A stretch of 64,000 nt of DNA, taken from positions 630,501-694,500 of the forward strand of contig CP139021.1 of assembly GCA_034044135.1 (NCBI GenBank), given 5' to 3'. The notes under the pieces are model-generated. The model saw only the letters and a list, made by a program, of their open reading frames with translations. It did not search any database and was not told where the DNA came from. Positions 44,751-53,886 of the stretch are shown piece by piece. Made by a program: the position numbers and the translations under genes. The DNA is from Flammeovirgaceae bacterium SG7u.111. Lineage in GTDB: Bacteria; Bacteroidota; Bacteroidia; Cytophagales; Flammeovirgaceae. Position 1 is the stretch's first letter, and each line of letters starts with the position of its first letter.

Positions 44751-46145
44751 ATGCAAACGAAACAACATACTATTAAGGATAGGGTAACGGTTTCTGGTGT
44801 TGGAATTCACACAGGAGCTCATGCCAACATGACTTTTGTGCCTGCGAAGCCAAATCATGGTATCAAATTCAAGAGAGTAGATTTGGATGGTCAGCCGACC
44901 GTAGATGCCGACGTAGATAATGTTGTTGATCTATCGAGAGGAACTACCATTGAGGAAAATGGAGCAAGGGTAAATACTGTGGAGCATACAATGGCTGCCT
45001 TGGTAGGCTTGCAAATAGATAATGTACTGATAGAAATTGATGGTCCTGAGCCTCCAATTATGGATGGTAGTTCTATTGAATTTATCAAAGCCATACAAGC
45101 AGTAGGTTTAGAAGAACAGAATGTTACAAGGAATTTTTTCGAAATTCCTGAAAGCGTTTTTTATAAAGAAGACGACCGCCAAGTTGAGCTGGCAGCTTTG
45201 CCAAACAGCGACTATAGGGTTACGGTGATGGTTGATTACAACTCGCCCGTACTTGGAAGTCAGCACGCATCTCTTAACCACATAAGCCAATTTGCCGAAG
45301 AAATTGCTTCTTCTAGAACTTTTTGTTTCTTACACGAGCTAGAGTTCTTGCGTCAGAACAATCTGATAAAAGGAGGGAATTTCCACAATGCTATTGTTGT
45401 GGTGGATAAAATAGTGGAGCAGTCGGAATTGGATGAGCTAGCAAAACTATTTGAGCTCCCTAAGGTGGAGGTAAAAGCAGAAGGTATTCTCAATAATGTG
45501 GAATTGAGGTACAATAATGAGCCAGCAAGGCACAAATTGCTAGATTTGATAGGTGACCTTGCATTAGTAGGTCGACCACTTAAAGGTCAGATATTGGCAG
45601 CTCGCCCAGGTCATGCGGCAAATATCGCTTTCGCTAAAAAGCTAAAGCGTTTGATGCTGAAAAACGATAAACAAGAAACACCTGTGTACGACCCAACTTC
45701 CGAACCAGTGTTGGATATCAATCAGATCACACATGTGCTTCCTCACGATTACCCTTTCCGTTTGGTTGATAGGATTATCAGCCTGGACGAGAATTCGGTT
45801 TCAGGTATAAAAAATGTAACGATCAACGAACCATTTTTTCAAGGTCATTTCCCAGGGAATCCAGTGATGCCCGGTGTGCTTCAAATTGAAGCTATGGCTC
45901 AGACAGGTGGAATTTTGTTGCTCAATACAGTGGATAACCCAGAGCAATATTGGACTTACTTTATTGCGATTGATAGCTGTAGGTTCAAGAAAATGGTAAC
46001 ACCAGGTGATACAATGATTATCAAGTGTGATTTGCTAGCTCCTATCAGGAGGGGAATAGCTAAGATGAAAGGAAGTGCTTATGTAGCAGGTAAACTGGTA
46101 TGTGAGGCTACGCTTTCTGCTTGCTTGGTCAAAAAAGATATGTAG
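44751..46145 (+). CDS. lpxC/fabZ: Bifunctional LpxC deacetylase / FabZ dehydratase
   Basis: A 464-residue fusion typical of Bacteroidota. The LpxC part (about 1-310) is the zinc-dependent UDP-3-O-acyl-N-acetylglucosamine deacetylase, the first committed step of lipid A. It shows VNTVEHTMAALVGLQ with the first Zn His, and RHKLLDLIGD with the HxxxD ligands and PGHAAN region. The FabZ part (about 320-464) is the 3-hydroxyacyl-ACP dehydratase, with LPHDYPFRLVDRI, catalytic His in FFQGHFPGNPVMPGV and Glu in QIEAMAQ. The fusion keeps the two users of 3-hydroxyacyl-ACP in one polypeptide. lpxD lies upstream and lpxA downstream. Confidence 0.97.
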   Translation: MQTKQHTIKDRVTVSGVGIHTGAHANMTFVPAKPNHGIKFKRVDLDGQPTVDADVDNVVDLSRGTTIEENGARVNTVEHTMAALVGLQIDNVLIEIDGPEPPIMDGSSIEFIKAIQAVGLEEQNVTRNFFEIPESVFYKEDDRQVELAALPNSDYRVTVMVDYNSPVLGSQHASLNHISQFAEEIASSRTFCFLHELEFLRQNNLIKGGNFHNAIVVVDKIVEQSELDELAKLFELPKVEVKAEGILNNVELRYNNEPARHKLLDLIGDLALVGRPLKGQILAARPGHAANIAFAKKLKRLMLKNDKQETPVYDPTSEPVLDINQITHVLPHDYPFRLVDRIISLDENSVSGIKNVTINEPFFQGHFPGNPVMPGVLQIEAMAQTGGILLLNTVDNPEQYWTYFIAIDSCRFKKMVTPGDTMIIKCDLLAPIRRGIAKMKGSAYVAGKLVCEATLSACLVKKDM

Positions 46146-46346
46146 TCTCTTTAGGGTAGGTGAAAACTTGATTTTATTATAAAAAGAAGAGTTATTGAAT
46201 AATTGAGAAAATATTATTTAATTGCCTCTGATGCTTAAAACTCAAATTTTTTATAATATTGCCGAATTGTTTTCATCTACCTTTTTTTATTCTATTAAGC
46301 GGTTACCTAACTAAAGTCAAGCCGCTTATTTTACTAAATTCAGATA

Positions 46347-47120
46347 ATGCACCACCCACTTTCAAATATACATCCAGAAGCAAAGATTGGCGAAAATGTG
46401 ACTATCGAGGCTTTCGTTACCGTTGAAAAAGACGTTAAAATCGGAGATGGCACATGGGTAGGTCCAAATGCCTGCATTTTAGCTGGGAGTAGAATTGGGG
46501 AAAGTTGCGAAATCCATTCGGGTGCCGTAATCTCAGGGAAGCCTCAAGACCTAAAATATAAAGGTGAAGAAACCCTGACCAGGATAGGAGATAATACGGT
46601 CATCAGAGAATTTGTGACTATAAATAAAGGGACGAGTGATCGGATGGAAACTGTGGTGGGAAGTAATTGCCTGCTTATGGCATATGTGCATATTGCGCAT
46701 GACTGTTTGTTGGGAGACCATTGCATAATAGCCAACTCTGTTCAAATTGCTGGGCATGTAGAATTACACGACCATGCCAGAATAGGAGGTACTACTGCAG
46801 TCCATCAATTTGTAAAAATAGGAGCACATACCATGGTAGGTGGTGGTTCATTGGTAAGAAAAGATGTTCCTCCATACATTATTGCGGCAAGGGAGCCCTT
46901 GATTTACAGTGGCGTGAATTCTGTAGGTCTTTCGCGACATGGTTTTGCACCTGAAAGAATTAATTTGATACAAGAAGCTTATAGGCTTTATTTCCTCAAA
47001 GGTAATAATAAGACCGCAGCTCTTCAGATGATAGAAGAACTGGATGATTGTGAGGAAAAAAAGAACATATTGGACTTCATTCGCTCCTCAGAGCGAGGAA
47101 TTATTAAAGGTTACCATTAA
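46347..47120 (+). CDS. lpxA: UDP-N-acetylglucosamine O-acyltransferase
   Basis: A 257-residue hexapeptide-repeat acyltransferase that adds 3-hydroxyacyl to UDP-GlcNAc, the first lipid A step. The N-terminal beta-helix begins HPLSNIHPEAKIGENV. The catalytic His is in YVHIAHDCLLGDHC (about residue 120), and GGTTAVHQFVKIGAHTMVGG follows. The C-terminal helical domain ends ERGIIKGYH. It closes the lpxD-lpxC/fabZ-lpxA series with a 201-base gap from lpxC, which may contain its own promoter. Confidence 0.96.
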   Translation: MHHPLSNIHPEAKIGENVTIEAFVTVEKDVKIGDGTWVGPNACILAGSRIGESCEIHSGAVISGKPQDLKYKGEETLTRIGDNTVIREFVTINKGTSDRMETVVGSNCLLMAYVHIAHDCLLGDHCIIANSVQIAGHVELHDHARIGGTTAVHQFVKIGAHTMVGGGSLVRKDVPPYIIAAREPLIYSGVNSVGLSRHGFAPERINLIQEAYRLYFLKGNNKTAALQMIEELDDCEEKKNILDFIRSSERGIIKGYH

Positions 47121-47216
47121 TATTTTATTACTACTTCTCTCTCCCAGTTTGGAAGTCGCTACTTTTTACATACTCCTCTTCTCTAAGTCTATCACTAATC
47201 AAATCTATTTGCTTAA

Positions 47217-47828
47217 ATGAACATCTTGTTGGAAGATATTGGCAAGAGATTTAATAAAAATTGGATATTTAGACATATCGGTATTGAGTTTGAAAGTGGG
47301 CAAGTTTATGCTATCACAGGTAACAACGGAAGTGGGAAAACTACCCTGCTGAAAGTGATTTCTGGCATTTCCCAATCATCAGAGGGTAAATTAAGTTACT
47401 CTAAAAATAATACTGCAATTGAAGCAGAAGCTGTATTCAAGTACCTAACCTTTGTAGGACCGTATACAGAGCTCATAGAAGAGTTTTCCTTAGTAGAAAT
47501 AATTGATTTTTATGCTAAGTTGAAACCTTTGACCATTGAGAAGGGTCTGTTGATAGACAGGCTTGGTTTCGATTCTGTAAAAAATAGGTACATCAAAAAC
47601 TATTCTTCGGGGATGAAACAAAAAGTTAAGTTAGGCTTAGCATTGTTTACCCAATCTGATTTACTTTTACTCGACGAGCCTACTTCTAACTTTGATGAGA
47701 GTAATACAAATTGGTACTTGGAGATGATGGATCAACAAAAAAATAAAACAATTATCATCGGTTCTAACCAAACTTATGAGTACGGTTTTTGTAATGAAGT
47801 TATAAACCTTAATAATTTTAAAAATTAG
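47217..47828 (+). CDS. Single-domain ABC transporter ATPase
   Basis: A 203-residue ATP-binding subunit with Walker A GNNGSGKTT (about residue 36), signature YSSGMKQKVKLGLALF (about 131) and Walker B LLLLDEPTSNFD (about 150). The C-terminal HTH-like regulatory tail of importers is missing, so it may be a CcmA- or export-type ATPase. No permease gene is adjacent. In many Bacteroidota a similar gene lies beside lpxA, which would suit lipid or envelope export, but the cargo is unknown. Confidence 0.85.
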   Translation: MNILLEDIGKRFNKNWIFRHIGIEFESGQVYAITGNNGSGKTTLLKVISGISQSSEGKLSYSKNNTAIEAEAVFKYLTFVGPYTELIEEFSLVEIIDFYAKLKPLTIEKGLLIDRLGFDSVKNRYIKNYSSGMKQKVKLGLALFTQSDLLLLDEPTSNFDESNTNWYLEMMDQQKNKTIIIGSNQTYEYGFCNEVINLNNFKN

Positions 47829-47901
47829 GTTTCGTTTAGAAAGCAAAGCATTGAAGAACATTGTTTAGGAACTTATTTTCTTTAATTTAGTGAGGCGAAT
47901 T

Positions 47902-47909
47902 TATATTTG
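47902..47909 (+). promoter_or_regulatory. -7 box for the 47936 lipoprotein gene
   Basis: TATATTTG is a perfect TAnnTTTG match, with a TTTTC element (47876-47880) about 21 bases upstream. The predicted start is near 47915, giving a leader of about 20 nt. Confidence 0.5.
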
Positions 47910-47935
47910 AATTTATAACCATAACTTATTTACTA

Positions 47936-48388
47936 ATGAAATTTTTAAGATATATCTTGTTATTAGCAAGCGCAACTTCATTATTGTTTGCTGCTGCATG
48001 TAGTAGTAGTGATGATCCAGAGCTTACCACGGGTCAGAAAATGAGTAAAACCTGGGTTATTACTTCTGGTGCACCTGTAGATGCAACTGGATTTGAGATC
48101 ACTTTTACTACTGATGATGCAGGGCTACCTGCTACTTATTCAGTAACTCCCGCTGGTCTTGATGGTTTAGGTATGAAACCAAATTATTATTCAACTACAA
48201 ATTCTGGATCTTGGGAGTTTAATGCAAGTGAGACAGAAATTACGTTTGAAGCAGGTGGTGCAGGGGAATCTGTAGTAAGTGTATCAGGAATTTCTGAGAC
48301 TACGCTTACACTTAGCTGGACAGCGCCAAAAGATTTAGATAAAACAGCTGAAGAACCTTATACTTACCAGCTTTCTCCAAAGAACTAG
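47936..48388 (+). CDS. Small lipoprotein, lipocalin-like beta fold suspected
   Basis: A 150-residue lipoprotein with lipobox AAAC (Cys22) followed by SSSDDPE, the acidic Ser/Asp linker usual for surface lipoproteins of this phylum. The mature part alternates short beta-strands, with TWVITSG, ITFTTDD, GSWEFNASETEITFEAGG and TTLTLSWTAP. This resembles DUF5004-like or lipocalin-like proteins. No function is known. It is a monocistronic unit with a strong terminator. Confidence 0.7.
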   Translation: MKFLRYILLLASATSLLFAAACSSSDDPELTTGQKMSKTWVITSGAPVDATGFEITFTTDDAGLPATYSVTPAGLDGLGMKPNYYSTTNSGSWEFNASETEITFEAGGAGESVVSVSGISETTLTLSWTAPKDLDKTAEEPYTYQLSPKN

Positions 48389-48416
48389 TAAAGTAAGTTT
48401 GGTTTCTATATAAAAG

Positions 48417-48454
48417 AAAAGCAGGTCATGTACATTACATGACCTGCTTTTTTA
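48417..48454. terminator. Bidirectional terminator between the lipoprotein gene and pyrB
   Basis: The arms AAAAGCAGGTCATGTA and TACATGACCTGCTTTT form a perfect 16-bp stem with a CAT loop and T tracts in both directions. It lies between genes that converge here. Confidence 0.88.
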
Positions 48455-48485
48455 TGTTTTTGCAAAATAAGCTTTGAAGGCTTTG

Positions 48486-49412
48486 CTATCTTTTTTGTGC
48501 TAACAAGAAGAGGACTGCCATTCTAACCGCAACACCATTTTCCACTTGTTCTAATATAATGGAATGATCAGAATCAGCTACATCGCTGGTAATTTCCACT
48601 CCACGGTTGATAGGTCCTGGATGCATAATAGTAATTTGCTTATCTAGGCTATCGAGCAATGCCTTATTTACCCCAAAGTACATAGAATACTCCCTAAGGG
48701 ATGGAAAGTGTTTCGCTTTTTGCCTTTCTAGCTGAATACGAAGAATATTGGCTATATCGCACCATTGAAGTGCTTTCCTAATATCAGTTTCAACCTTGAT
48801 TCCAAGTTCCCCAATATATTTTGGAAGGAGGGTAATAGGTCCACATACCATTACTTCTGCACCTAGTTTTTGTAGGGCAAAAATATTGGATAGAGCTACC
48901 CTTGAGTGAGAAATATCACCCACTATCACTACCTTTTTTCCAGCTACCCCGCCTAACTTGTTGTGGATAGAAAAAGTATCTAACAGAGCCTGGGTAGGGT
49001 GCTCATGCGTACCATCTCCTGCGTTTATGATATTAGCATCTACTCTTGAAGAAAGAAAATGTGGGGCACCAGGGCTCGAATGTCTCATCACAATCATATC
49101 CACTTTCATGGAAAGAATATTCTGTACGGTGTCCAGCAAGGTTTCCCCTTTTTTTACCGAACTAGAAGCAGATGAGAAATTGATGACATCGGCTGAGAGC
49201 CTTTTCTCGGCAAGTTCAAAAGAGAGCCTTGTACGAGTAGAATTTTCGAAAAATACGTTGGCAACCGTAATATCTCTGAGTGAAGGCACTTTTTTGATAG
49301 ATCGGTTGATAACTTCTTTGAATTGGCTGGCAGTATCAAAAATCAGGTGGAGGTCACTCTCGGTGAGGTCTTTAATTCCTAACAAGTGCCGAACGCTTAA
49401 GCTTGTTGCCAT
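48486..49412 (-). CDS. pyrB: Aspartate carbamoyltransferase catalytic subunit
   Basis: A 308-residue enzyme that joins carbamoyl phosphate and aspartate in pyrimidine synthesis. The carbamoyl-phosphate motif FENSTRTRLSFE is at about residues 54-65, and the second motif MRHSSPGAPHFLS and HPTQALLDTFSI follow. The aspartate-binding loop is HPGPINRGVEI. No regulatory pyrI gene is visible. pyrR lies 170 bases upstream on the same strand, and a minus-strand -7 box (49443-49450) suggests pyrB also has its own promoter. Confidence 0.96.
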   Translation of the reverse strand: MATSLSVRHLLGIKDLTESDLHLIFDTASQFKEVINRSIKKVPSLRDITVANVFFENSTRTRLSFELAEKRLSADVINFSSASSSVKKGETLLDTVQNILSMKVDMIVMRHSSPGAPHFLSSRVDANIINAGDGTHEHPTQALLDTFSIHNKLGGVAGKKVVIVGDISHSRVALSNIFALQKLGAEVMVCGPITLLPKYIGELGIKVETDIRKALQWCDIANILRIQLERQKAKHFPSLREYSMYFGVNKALLDSLDKQITIMHPGPINRGVEITSDVADSDHSIILEQVENGVAVRMAVLFLLAQKR

Positions 49413-49442
49413 AGAAGGAATGAAGTTTTTTACTTACGGTCG

Positions 49443-49450
49443 CAAAGCTA
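49443..49450 (-). promoter_or_regulatory. -7 box for pyrB
   Basis: On minus this reads TAGCTTTG, a perfect TAnnTTTG element. The predicted start is near 49437, with a leader of about 25 nt. A canonical -33 box is not obvious. Confidence 0.45.
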
Positions 49451-49582
49451 ATAAAAATGAACTATTTGTTAATTATACTCTGCAAAAATGATTGGTAAAA
49501 TTCATATATCAATTTACAGCTAGCAGTTTAAAAAAGGGAGGTAGAATGACTTGGGTAAATTGATATATAGCCTTTTTACAGT

Positions 49583-50125
49583 CTAAACTTTGTTTACCAT
49601 CCTGATGCAATCTTGCTCAAATCCTTGCTCTTTCCATTCTACTATCACTCGTTGCGATTGAATGGTATTTACATGTTTCCCCACATAATTAGGCTCAATG
49701 GGCAGGTCGCGGCTATATTTCCGGTTTATCAAGGTAAGCAACTCTACTTTTTGGGGCCTGCCAAAAGCGAGCATGGCACTAATGGCAGCACGTACGCTTC
49801 GTCCTGTGTAAAGCACATCATCAATTAAAATGACTTTTTTTCCTTCTATAATGAAAGGAATATTCGTCGAGTTGGGGTTCAAAGGCTCGTCTCGTCTTCT
49901 GAAGTCATCGCGGTAGAAAGTAGTATCGAGCTGACCTACGGGCAGTTCAAGCCCTAGCCTGTCGTTAAGTCTGTTTTTGATCCGCTCAGCCAAAAATATT
50001 CCTCTAGGCTGCATGCCTATTATGGCGGCATTATCAAACTCATCGTAGTTCTCAATAAGCTCTTCACAAAGCCTACCAATAGTGATATCTAATAATTTCT
50101 GGTCTAAAACTGTGATTTTTGCCAT
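49583..50125 (-). CDS. pyrR: Bifunctional PyrR: pyrimidine regulator / uracil phosphoribosyltransferase
   Basis: A 180-residue PRTase-fold protein. The PRPP-binding loop is VILIDDVLYTGRSVRAA (about residues 96-112), and GMQPRGIFLAERI and LDTTFYRDDFRRR are conserved PyrR motifs. In Firmicutes PyrR binds pyr mRNA to cause attenuation; in other phyla it may act mainly as a UPRTase. It is placed directly upstream of pyrB on the same strand, supporting a joint pyrimidine role. The 105-base gap upstream contains hairpin-forming segments (GGCTGCT with AGCAGCC). Confidence 0.93.
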   Translation of the reverse strand: MAKITVLDQKLLDITIGRLCEELIENYDEFDNAAIIGMQPRGIFLAERIKNRLNDRLGLELPVGQLDTTFYRDDFRRRDEPLNPNSTNIPFIIEGKKVILIDDVLYTGRSVRAAISAMLAFGRPQKVELLTLINRKYSRDLPIEPNYVGKHVNTIQSQRVIVEWKEQGFEQDCIRMVNKV

Positions 50126-50230
50126 AAAGCAAAAGTGTTATTTTTAATAAAAGTCTTGGGATTAAGCCTTTGCTTGAAAAAGCAGGCTGCTAAAATACTC
50201 AATTTCTAATATAAGGATGGTAAGCAGCCC

Positions 50231-51319
50231 TTAGAGTTTCTTGTTGAGTACCTCGTGGACAAGAATTTTTTCTTTTTTCCCTTTTACCGCTACAGGTTCC
50301 CATGTCTTGGTTGCCACCAACTGTTTGGTTTTTTGCCATACATCATCACTTATCAAGATAGTATTTGGAAATTCCTTCGTAAGCATTTCAATCCTTTTTC
50401 CCGTATTTACGGTGTCACCAGTGAACGAATATTCTATTTTATCTTCAGATCCAAGGTTACCCGCAACCACTTCTCCCGAGTTGATGCCAATTCCCATATC
50501 TACATGGCGGGTAAGTAGGTTTTCGTGCGAAGCATTGAGCGTTTCGAGTTTTTCCATCATCTCTATGGCACAGATCACCGCATTTTCTTCATTATTAGGG
50601 TACGAAACCGGTGCTCCAAAAACGGCAAAAATCTCATCACCTACAAACTGGTTTACCACACCGTTGTGTCGCTTGATCACCGCCGTCATAATAGAATAGT
50701 ATGCATTGAGGAAAGAAACCACCTCCTTCGGAGACATTTCCTCACTCATACTTGTAAAGCCTCTTATATCACAAAAAAGCACAGTGATTTCCCGCTGCTC
50801 GCCCTCAAAAAATGATTCTTCCGTATCGTTCAGTGCCTTTTGTACAATGGGCTCGGGCACATATTTCATGAACAGTTTAAGCGTCTTTTCTTGTTCTTCA
50901 ACCTTGCTTTTTAGTTGCATGATCAAGCCTTTGTTCTTCTGTTGCAATGAGTGGAGCTGGCGTGCATTTTCAATGGTCATTCTCAACTCATTCTCATCCC
51001 ATGGCTTGGTGATGTATCGAAAAACTTTTCCTTTGTTTATCGCATCAATAATAGCTTCAACATCGCTAAAGCCTGTGAGTACCATACGAATAGCTTCCGG
51101 ATACATAGGAAGGGTTTTTTCCAAAAACTGAACCCCCGTCATTTCAGGCATTCGCTGGTCGCTTATGATCAAGTGTACTTCATGCTCTTTAAGCAGCTCT
51201 ATTGCTTCAGTGCCGCTCAGGGAGGTTAATATCTTATATTCTCTCCTAAACGCAGCCTTGAACGAGATCAGGTTTTGTTGTTCGTCATCAACATATAAGA
51301 TAGTGAAATTCTTGTCCAT
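50231..51319 (-). CDS. Response regulator - class III nucleotide cyclase fusion
   Basis: A 362-residue protein starting at the ATG at 51319 (MDKNFTILYVDDEQQN). The TTG 24 bases earlier is less likely, since AAAGGC lies just before this ATG. The receiver domain (about 5-120) has the phospho-acceptor Asp in LIISDQRMPEMTG and the conserved Lys in YITKPWDENEL. After a coiled coil (about 125-170), a cyclase catalytic domain (about 180-355) shows metal-binding Asp in VLFCDIRGFTSM and FVGDEIFAVFGAP. The transition-state Asn and Arg are in GDTVNTGKRIE. It should make cAMP under control of a histidine kinase, which is not adjacent. Confidence 0.9.
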   Translation of the reverse strand: MDKNFTILYVDDEQQNLISFKAAFRREYKILTSLSGTEAIELLKEHEVHLIISDQRMPEMTGVQFLEKTLPMYPEAIRMVLTGFSDVEAIIDAINKGKVFRYITKPWDENELRMTIENARQLHSLQQKNKGLIMQLKSKVEEQEKTLKLFMKYVPEPIVQKALNDTEESFFEGEQREITVLFCDIRGFTSMSEEMSPKEVVSFLNAYYSIMTAVIKRHNGVVNQFVGDEIFAVFGAPVSYPNNEENAVICAIEMMEKLETLNASHENLLTRHVDMGIGINSGEVVAGNLGSEDKIEYSFTGDTVNTGKRIEMLTKEFPNTILISDDVWQKTKQLVATKTWEPVAVKGKKEKILVHEVLNKKL

Positions 51320-51707
51320 GCCTTTGATGTTTTTCTCGCCCAATCAGTTATGGGCAAGCAAAATTGCAAGAAAAAATGTTATATGGTTTAAAAACAATGT
51401 TCGCCAAAGTGGAAATACAAACCGTTTAGCTATAAATCATTGGTAATCAAGGTTAAGGTCTCTTGCTTAAAAAGAAGGAGAGCCTCCCAAGGCTGTAAAA
51501 TAAAGTTTTTTCACGCAAAAAGAAAGAAGTATCTTTTTAAAGAAATGTGGGAAGTACCAGATACCCATTTCAACTAAAAAATAATCCTAATATCCTGTCC
51601 ATATAGCTCGTAAAAGGAATATTTCTCTTTTTGCCCCTTAAAAAAACGACAAAAAAGGCGGCTAAATAAGGCCGCCTTTCCATATTGAAAAATGAAGTTG
51701 CAATTGA
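51320..51707. other. 388-bp region between two minus-strand genes
   Basis: No gene is seen. It contains the terminator of the GIN-domain gene's neighbour side (51651-51680) and a small hairpin AGCCTCCCAAGGCT near 51482-51495. The rest is AT-rich and would hold the cyclase promoter, which I could not pinpoint. Confidence 0.35.
51651..51680 (-). terminator. Terminator of the GIN-domain lipoprotein gene
   Basis: AAAGGCGGC and GCCGCCTTT form a perfect 9-bp GC-rich stem with a TAAATAAG loop. On minus it is followed by TTTTTTGTCG. It lies about 30 bases past the stop at 51708. Confidence 0.8.
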
Positions 51708-52424
51708 TTAATCTACCTTAACAACCTTCCCGCTTCCGTTGGCATTGATTCTTATTTGAGGGTCACCTTTATAATATACTGACCCACTTCCATTTATATC
51801 GACATCTAGGTCTTCTTCTACCCACATTTCGCAATCACCCGATCCGTTGATTATAATGCTTGAAGCTTCCGAAGAAAGCGTGAACGCTTTAATATTTCCC
51901 GAGCCATTAATTCTAATATCGTTCGTTCCTGTTTCTCCACCCAAGAAAAGATCGCCAGACCCGTCTATTGAGCAAGAAACCTTTTCGGCTTTAATGGTGG
52001 GGAAGGTAAAGTTTCCCGATCCGTTTATTGTAAGGTTAAGGTCTGATGTTTTTACACTGTCGGCACTGGTAATATTTCCAGAACCGTTGAGGTTAAACCC
52101 AAAAATCTCAGGTGAACCAGTTTCTATGTAAATACCATCGTGTGTTTTGATATTGTACCCATTTTTTATTCCTATTTTTAGCTCTGAGCCTTTTACTTCT
52201 ATTTCCATCACATCCAAAATATTGGGTTGAGCAGTAATTTTAACCAAATAATCGTTCGATTGGCTGTAATACACATCTGCCGACATATCGGAACTGATAC
52301 TTGAAAAACCCGTTAATCCATAATCTCTTGTGATTTTTTCCCCCTCGCCGGTTATATTATTGTGGCAAGAAGCTATTACCATCACTAAGCCAATTAACAT
52401 TAAAAAGATTGATTTTTTCATCAT
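51708..52424 (-). CDS. GIN-domain (DUF2807) lipoprotein
   Basis: A 238-residue lipoprotein with lipobox IASC (Cys20). The mature region is a DUF2807 head-GIN domain of right-handed beta-helix type. It carries at least six NGSG or DGSG turns (NLNGSGNITSAD, TINGSGNF, SIDGSGDL, RINGSGNI, IINGSGDC, DINGSGSV, NANGSGK) spaced 18-22 residues apart. Such proteins are called putative autotransporter adhesins in Bacteroidota, but no function is proven. The gene is monocistronic with a strong terminator. Confidence 0.85.
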   Translation of the reverse strand: MMKKSIFLMLIGLVMVIASCHNNITGEGEKITRDYGLTGFSSISSDMSADVYYSQSNDYLVKITAQPNILDVMEIEVKGSELKIGIKNGYNIKTHDGIYIETGSPEIFGFNLNGSGNITSADSVKTSDLNLTINGSGNFTFPTIKAEKVSCSIDGSGDLFLGGETGTNDIRINGSGNIKAFTLSSEASSIIINGSGDCEMWVEEDLDVDINGSGSVYYKGDPQIRINANGSGKVVKVD

Positions 52425-52697
52425 AAACTAATTTAAATAAAGCTGTACGGATACGATCTTATTCCGCTATTACTCAATTTGACTAACCTTTCTTTGAAAC
52501 CGCCTTTTGCCTATATGGCAACGAAGATGTGGTTTACCCTTAAAACAGGCAAAGCTTTTTTTCGAACGGAAAAAATTGGGTGTGAAAAAGTAGTAGAAAC
52601 TATTGGGGAAAAAAGTAGAAAATAAAAAGTCGCTTTTAAATAAGAAATTGGATAGGTTTAGCCATTACATTTCTAAGTATTTAAAACTGCTGAAAAT

Positions 52698-53258
52698 TTG
52701 AACGCATTCTCCAGACGAAATCTTCAAGGAAAGAAAGTCTTGTTACTTTTCCTGCTTACCAACTTTGTTTATGCTTTTATGTTGGTAGTGACCATTCCCC
52801 AGTTGCTTATTTATTCCAACGGCATACTTATAATGGACATGATGCCCACGGGGTATGACCTAGCCCATGTAACTGCACTGCTTGGAAAAATGGGGCAAGA
52901 AGGACGAAGCTTTTACCTCTTCCGCCAAATCCCAACCGACATGATTTACCCCGGGTTATTCGCCATTTCTTATAGTTTGCTCTTAGGCTATTTCCTCAAA
53001 AAAGTAGGGAAGCTGGAAAGTAAGTTGATTTACCTGTGCTGGCTACCCATTTTGGCAGGCGTTTCCGACTATTTGGAAAACTTCGGTATCATTAATCTCC
53101 TCATCAACTTTCCCGACATTTCCTCTGCCGTGGTTGCGCTTACAAATGTTTTCACTATTCTAAAAAGCGGGTTTTCCACGCTCTATTTTGTGGTGCTAAT
53201 AGTTGTATTCATAGTGTTTGTGGTAAAAGTTATAGGTGGAAACTTGAGTAAGAAATAA
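52698..53258 (+). CDS. Four- to five-helix membrane protein of unknown function
   Basis: A 186-residue hydrophobic protein whose only usable early start is TTG at 52698 (MNAFSRRNLQGKKVLL). Helices fall around residues 15-40, 93-110, 118-140 and 155-182. Conserved-looking motifs are IMDMMPTGYDLAHVTALLG, QIPTDMIYPGLFAISYSLLLG and LAGVSDYLENFGIINLLI. I have seen similar DYxEN membrane proteins in other phyla, but the function is unknown. The next gene starts 4 bases after its stop, so they are translationally coupled. Confidence 0.7.
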   Translation: MNAFSRRNLQGKKVLLLFLLTNFVYAFMLVVTIPQLLIYSNGILIMDMMPTGYDLAHVTALLGKMGQEGRSFYLFRQIPTDMIYPGLFAISYSLLLGYFLKKVGKLESKLIYLCWLPILAGVSDYLENFGIINLLINFPDISSAVVALTNVFTILKSGFSTLYFVVLIVVFIVFVVKVIGGNLSKK

Positions 53259-53262
53259 TAAG

Positions 53263-53886
53263 ATGAAAGATCTGCAAAATATATGGGAAGAGCTGGCTGC
53301 AAAGTATTGTGACGATGTTTTGTTGGTTGAAAAGCTTTGGAGAGAAATTGAAGTAAATTATTCTTCGGAAAAAAGAGATTACCACAACCTTTCCCACTTG
53401 GTTTATATGTTTGGGAAAGCATTAGGATTTGAGAAGGAAATCGAAGATTTCGATATTCTTGCTTTTTCCATTTTTTACCACGACATCATCTACAAAAATT
53501 CAAAGAAAAATAACGAGGGAAAAAGTGCCGAATTTGCAAAAAACAGACTCGAACTATTAGGCATCCCACCCGAAAAAATTGCAGCTTGCCAAGCCCAAAT
53601 TATTGCTACAAAAGCACACGAAACTTCCCAAGATTCGGACACCAACTGGTTGCTCAATTTCGACTTGGGGATTTTGGGAGAAGATACAGTGGCTTATCAG
53701 GCCTACACACAGAACATTCGTAAAGAATACGCTATCTACCCCGATTTCCTGTACAAAAAAGGCAGGGCAAAAGTGGTAAAACACTTTTTGGAAATGGAAC
53801 ATATTTTCAAAACCACGCCTTTCCAAAATAAGTATGATCAACAAGCGAGAAAGAATTTGGAAACTGAACTAAAAGCATTGATTTAA
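53263..53886 (+). CDS. Predicted metal-dependent HD phosphohydrolase (COG4339 type)
   Basis: A 207-residue protein with RDYHNLSHLVYMF (first His motif, about residue 38), AFSIFYHDIIYKN (HD dyad, about 67-68), NNEGKSAEFAK and LLNFDLGILGED (final Asp, about 133). This order matches the group annotated as predicted metal-dependent HD hydrolases. The substrate is unknown. It lies between a membrane protein and an alpha/beta hydrolase with 4-base and 0-base gaps, so the three form one operon. Confidence 0.85.
   Translation: MKDLQNIWEELAAKYCDDVLLVEKLWREIEVNYSSEKRDYHNLSHLVYMFGKALGFEKEIEDFDILAFSIFYHDIIYKNSKKNNEGKSAEFAKNRLELLGIPPEKIAACQAQIIATKAHETSQDSDTNWLLNFDLGILGEDTVAYQAYTQNIRKEYAIYPDFLYKKGRAKVVKHFLEMEHIFKTTPFQNKYDQQARKNLETELKALI

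Noticed and set aside
50241-51446. Plus-strand frames up to 152 codons opposite the cyclase gene
   Set aside because: The minus strand encodes an intact receiver and cyclase domain; these frames show no domains.
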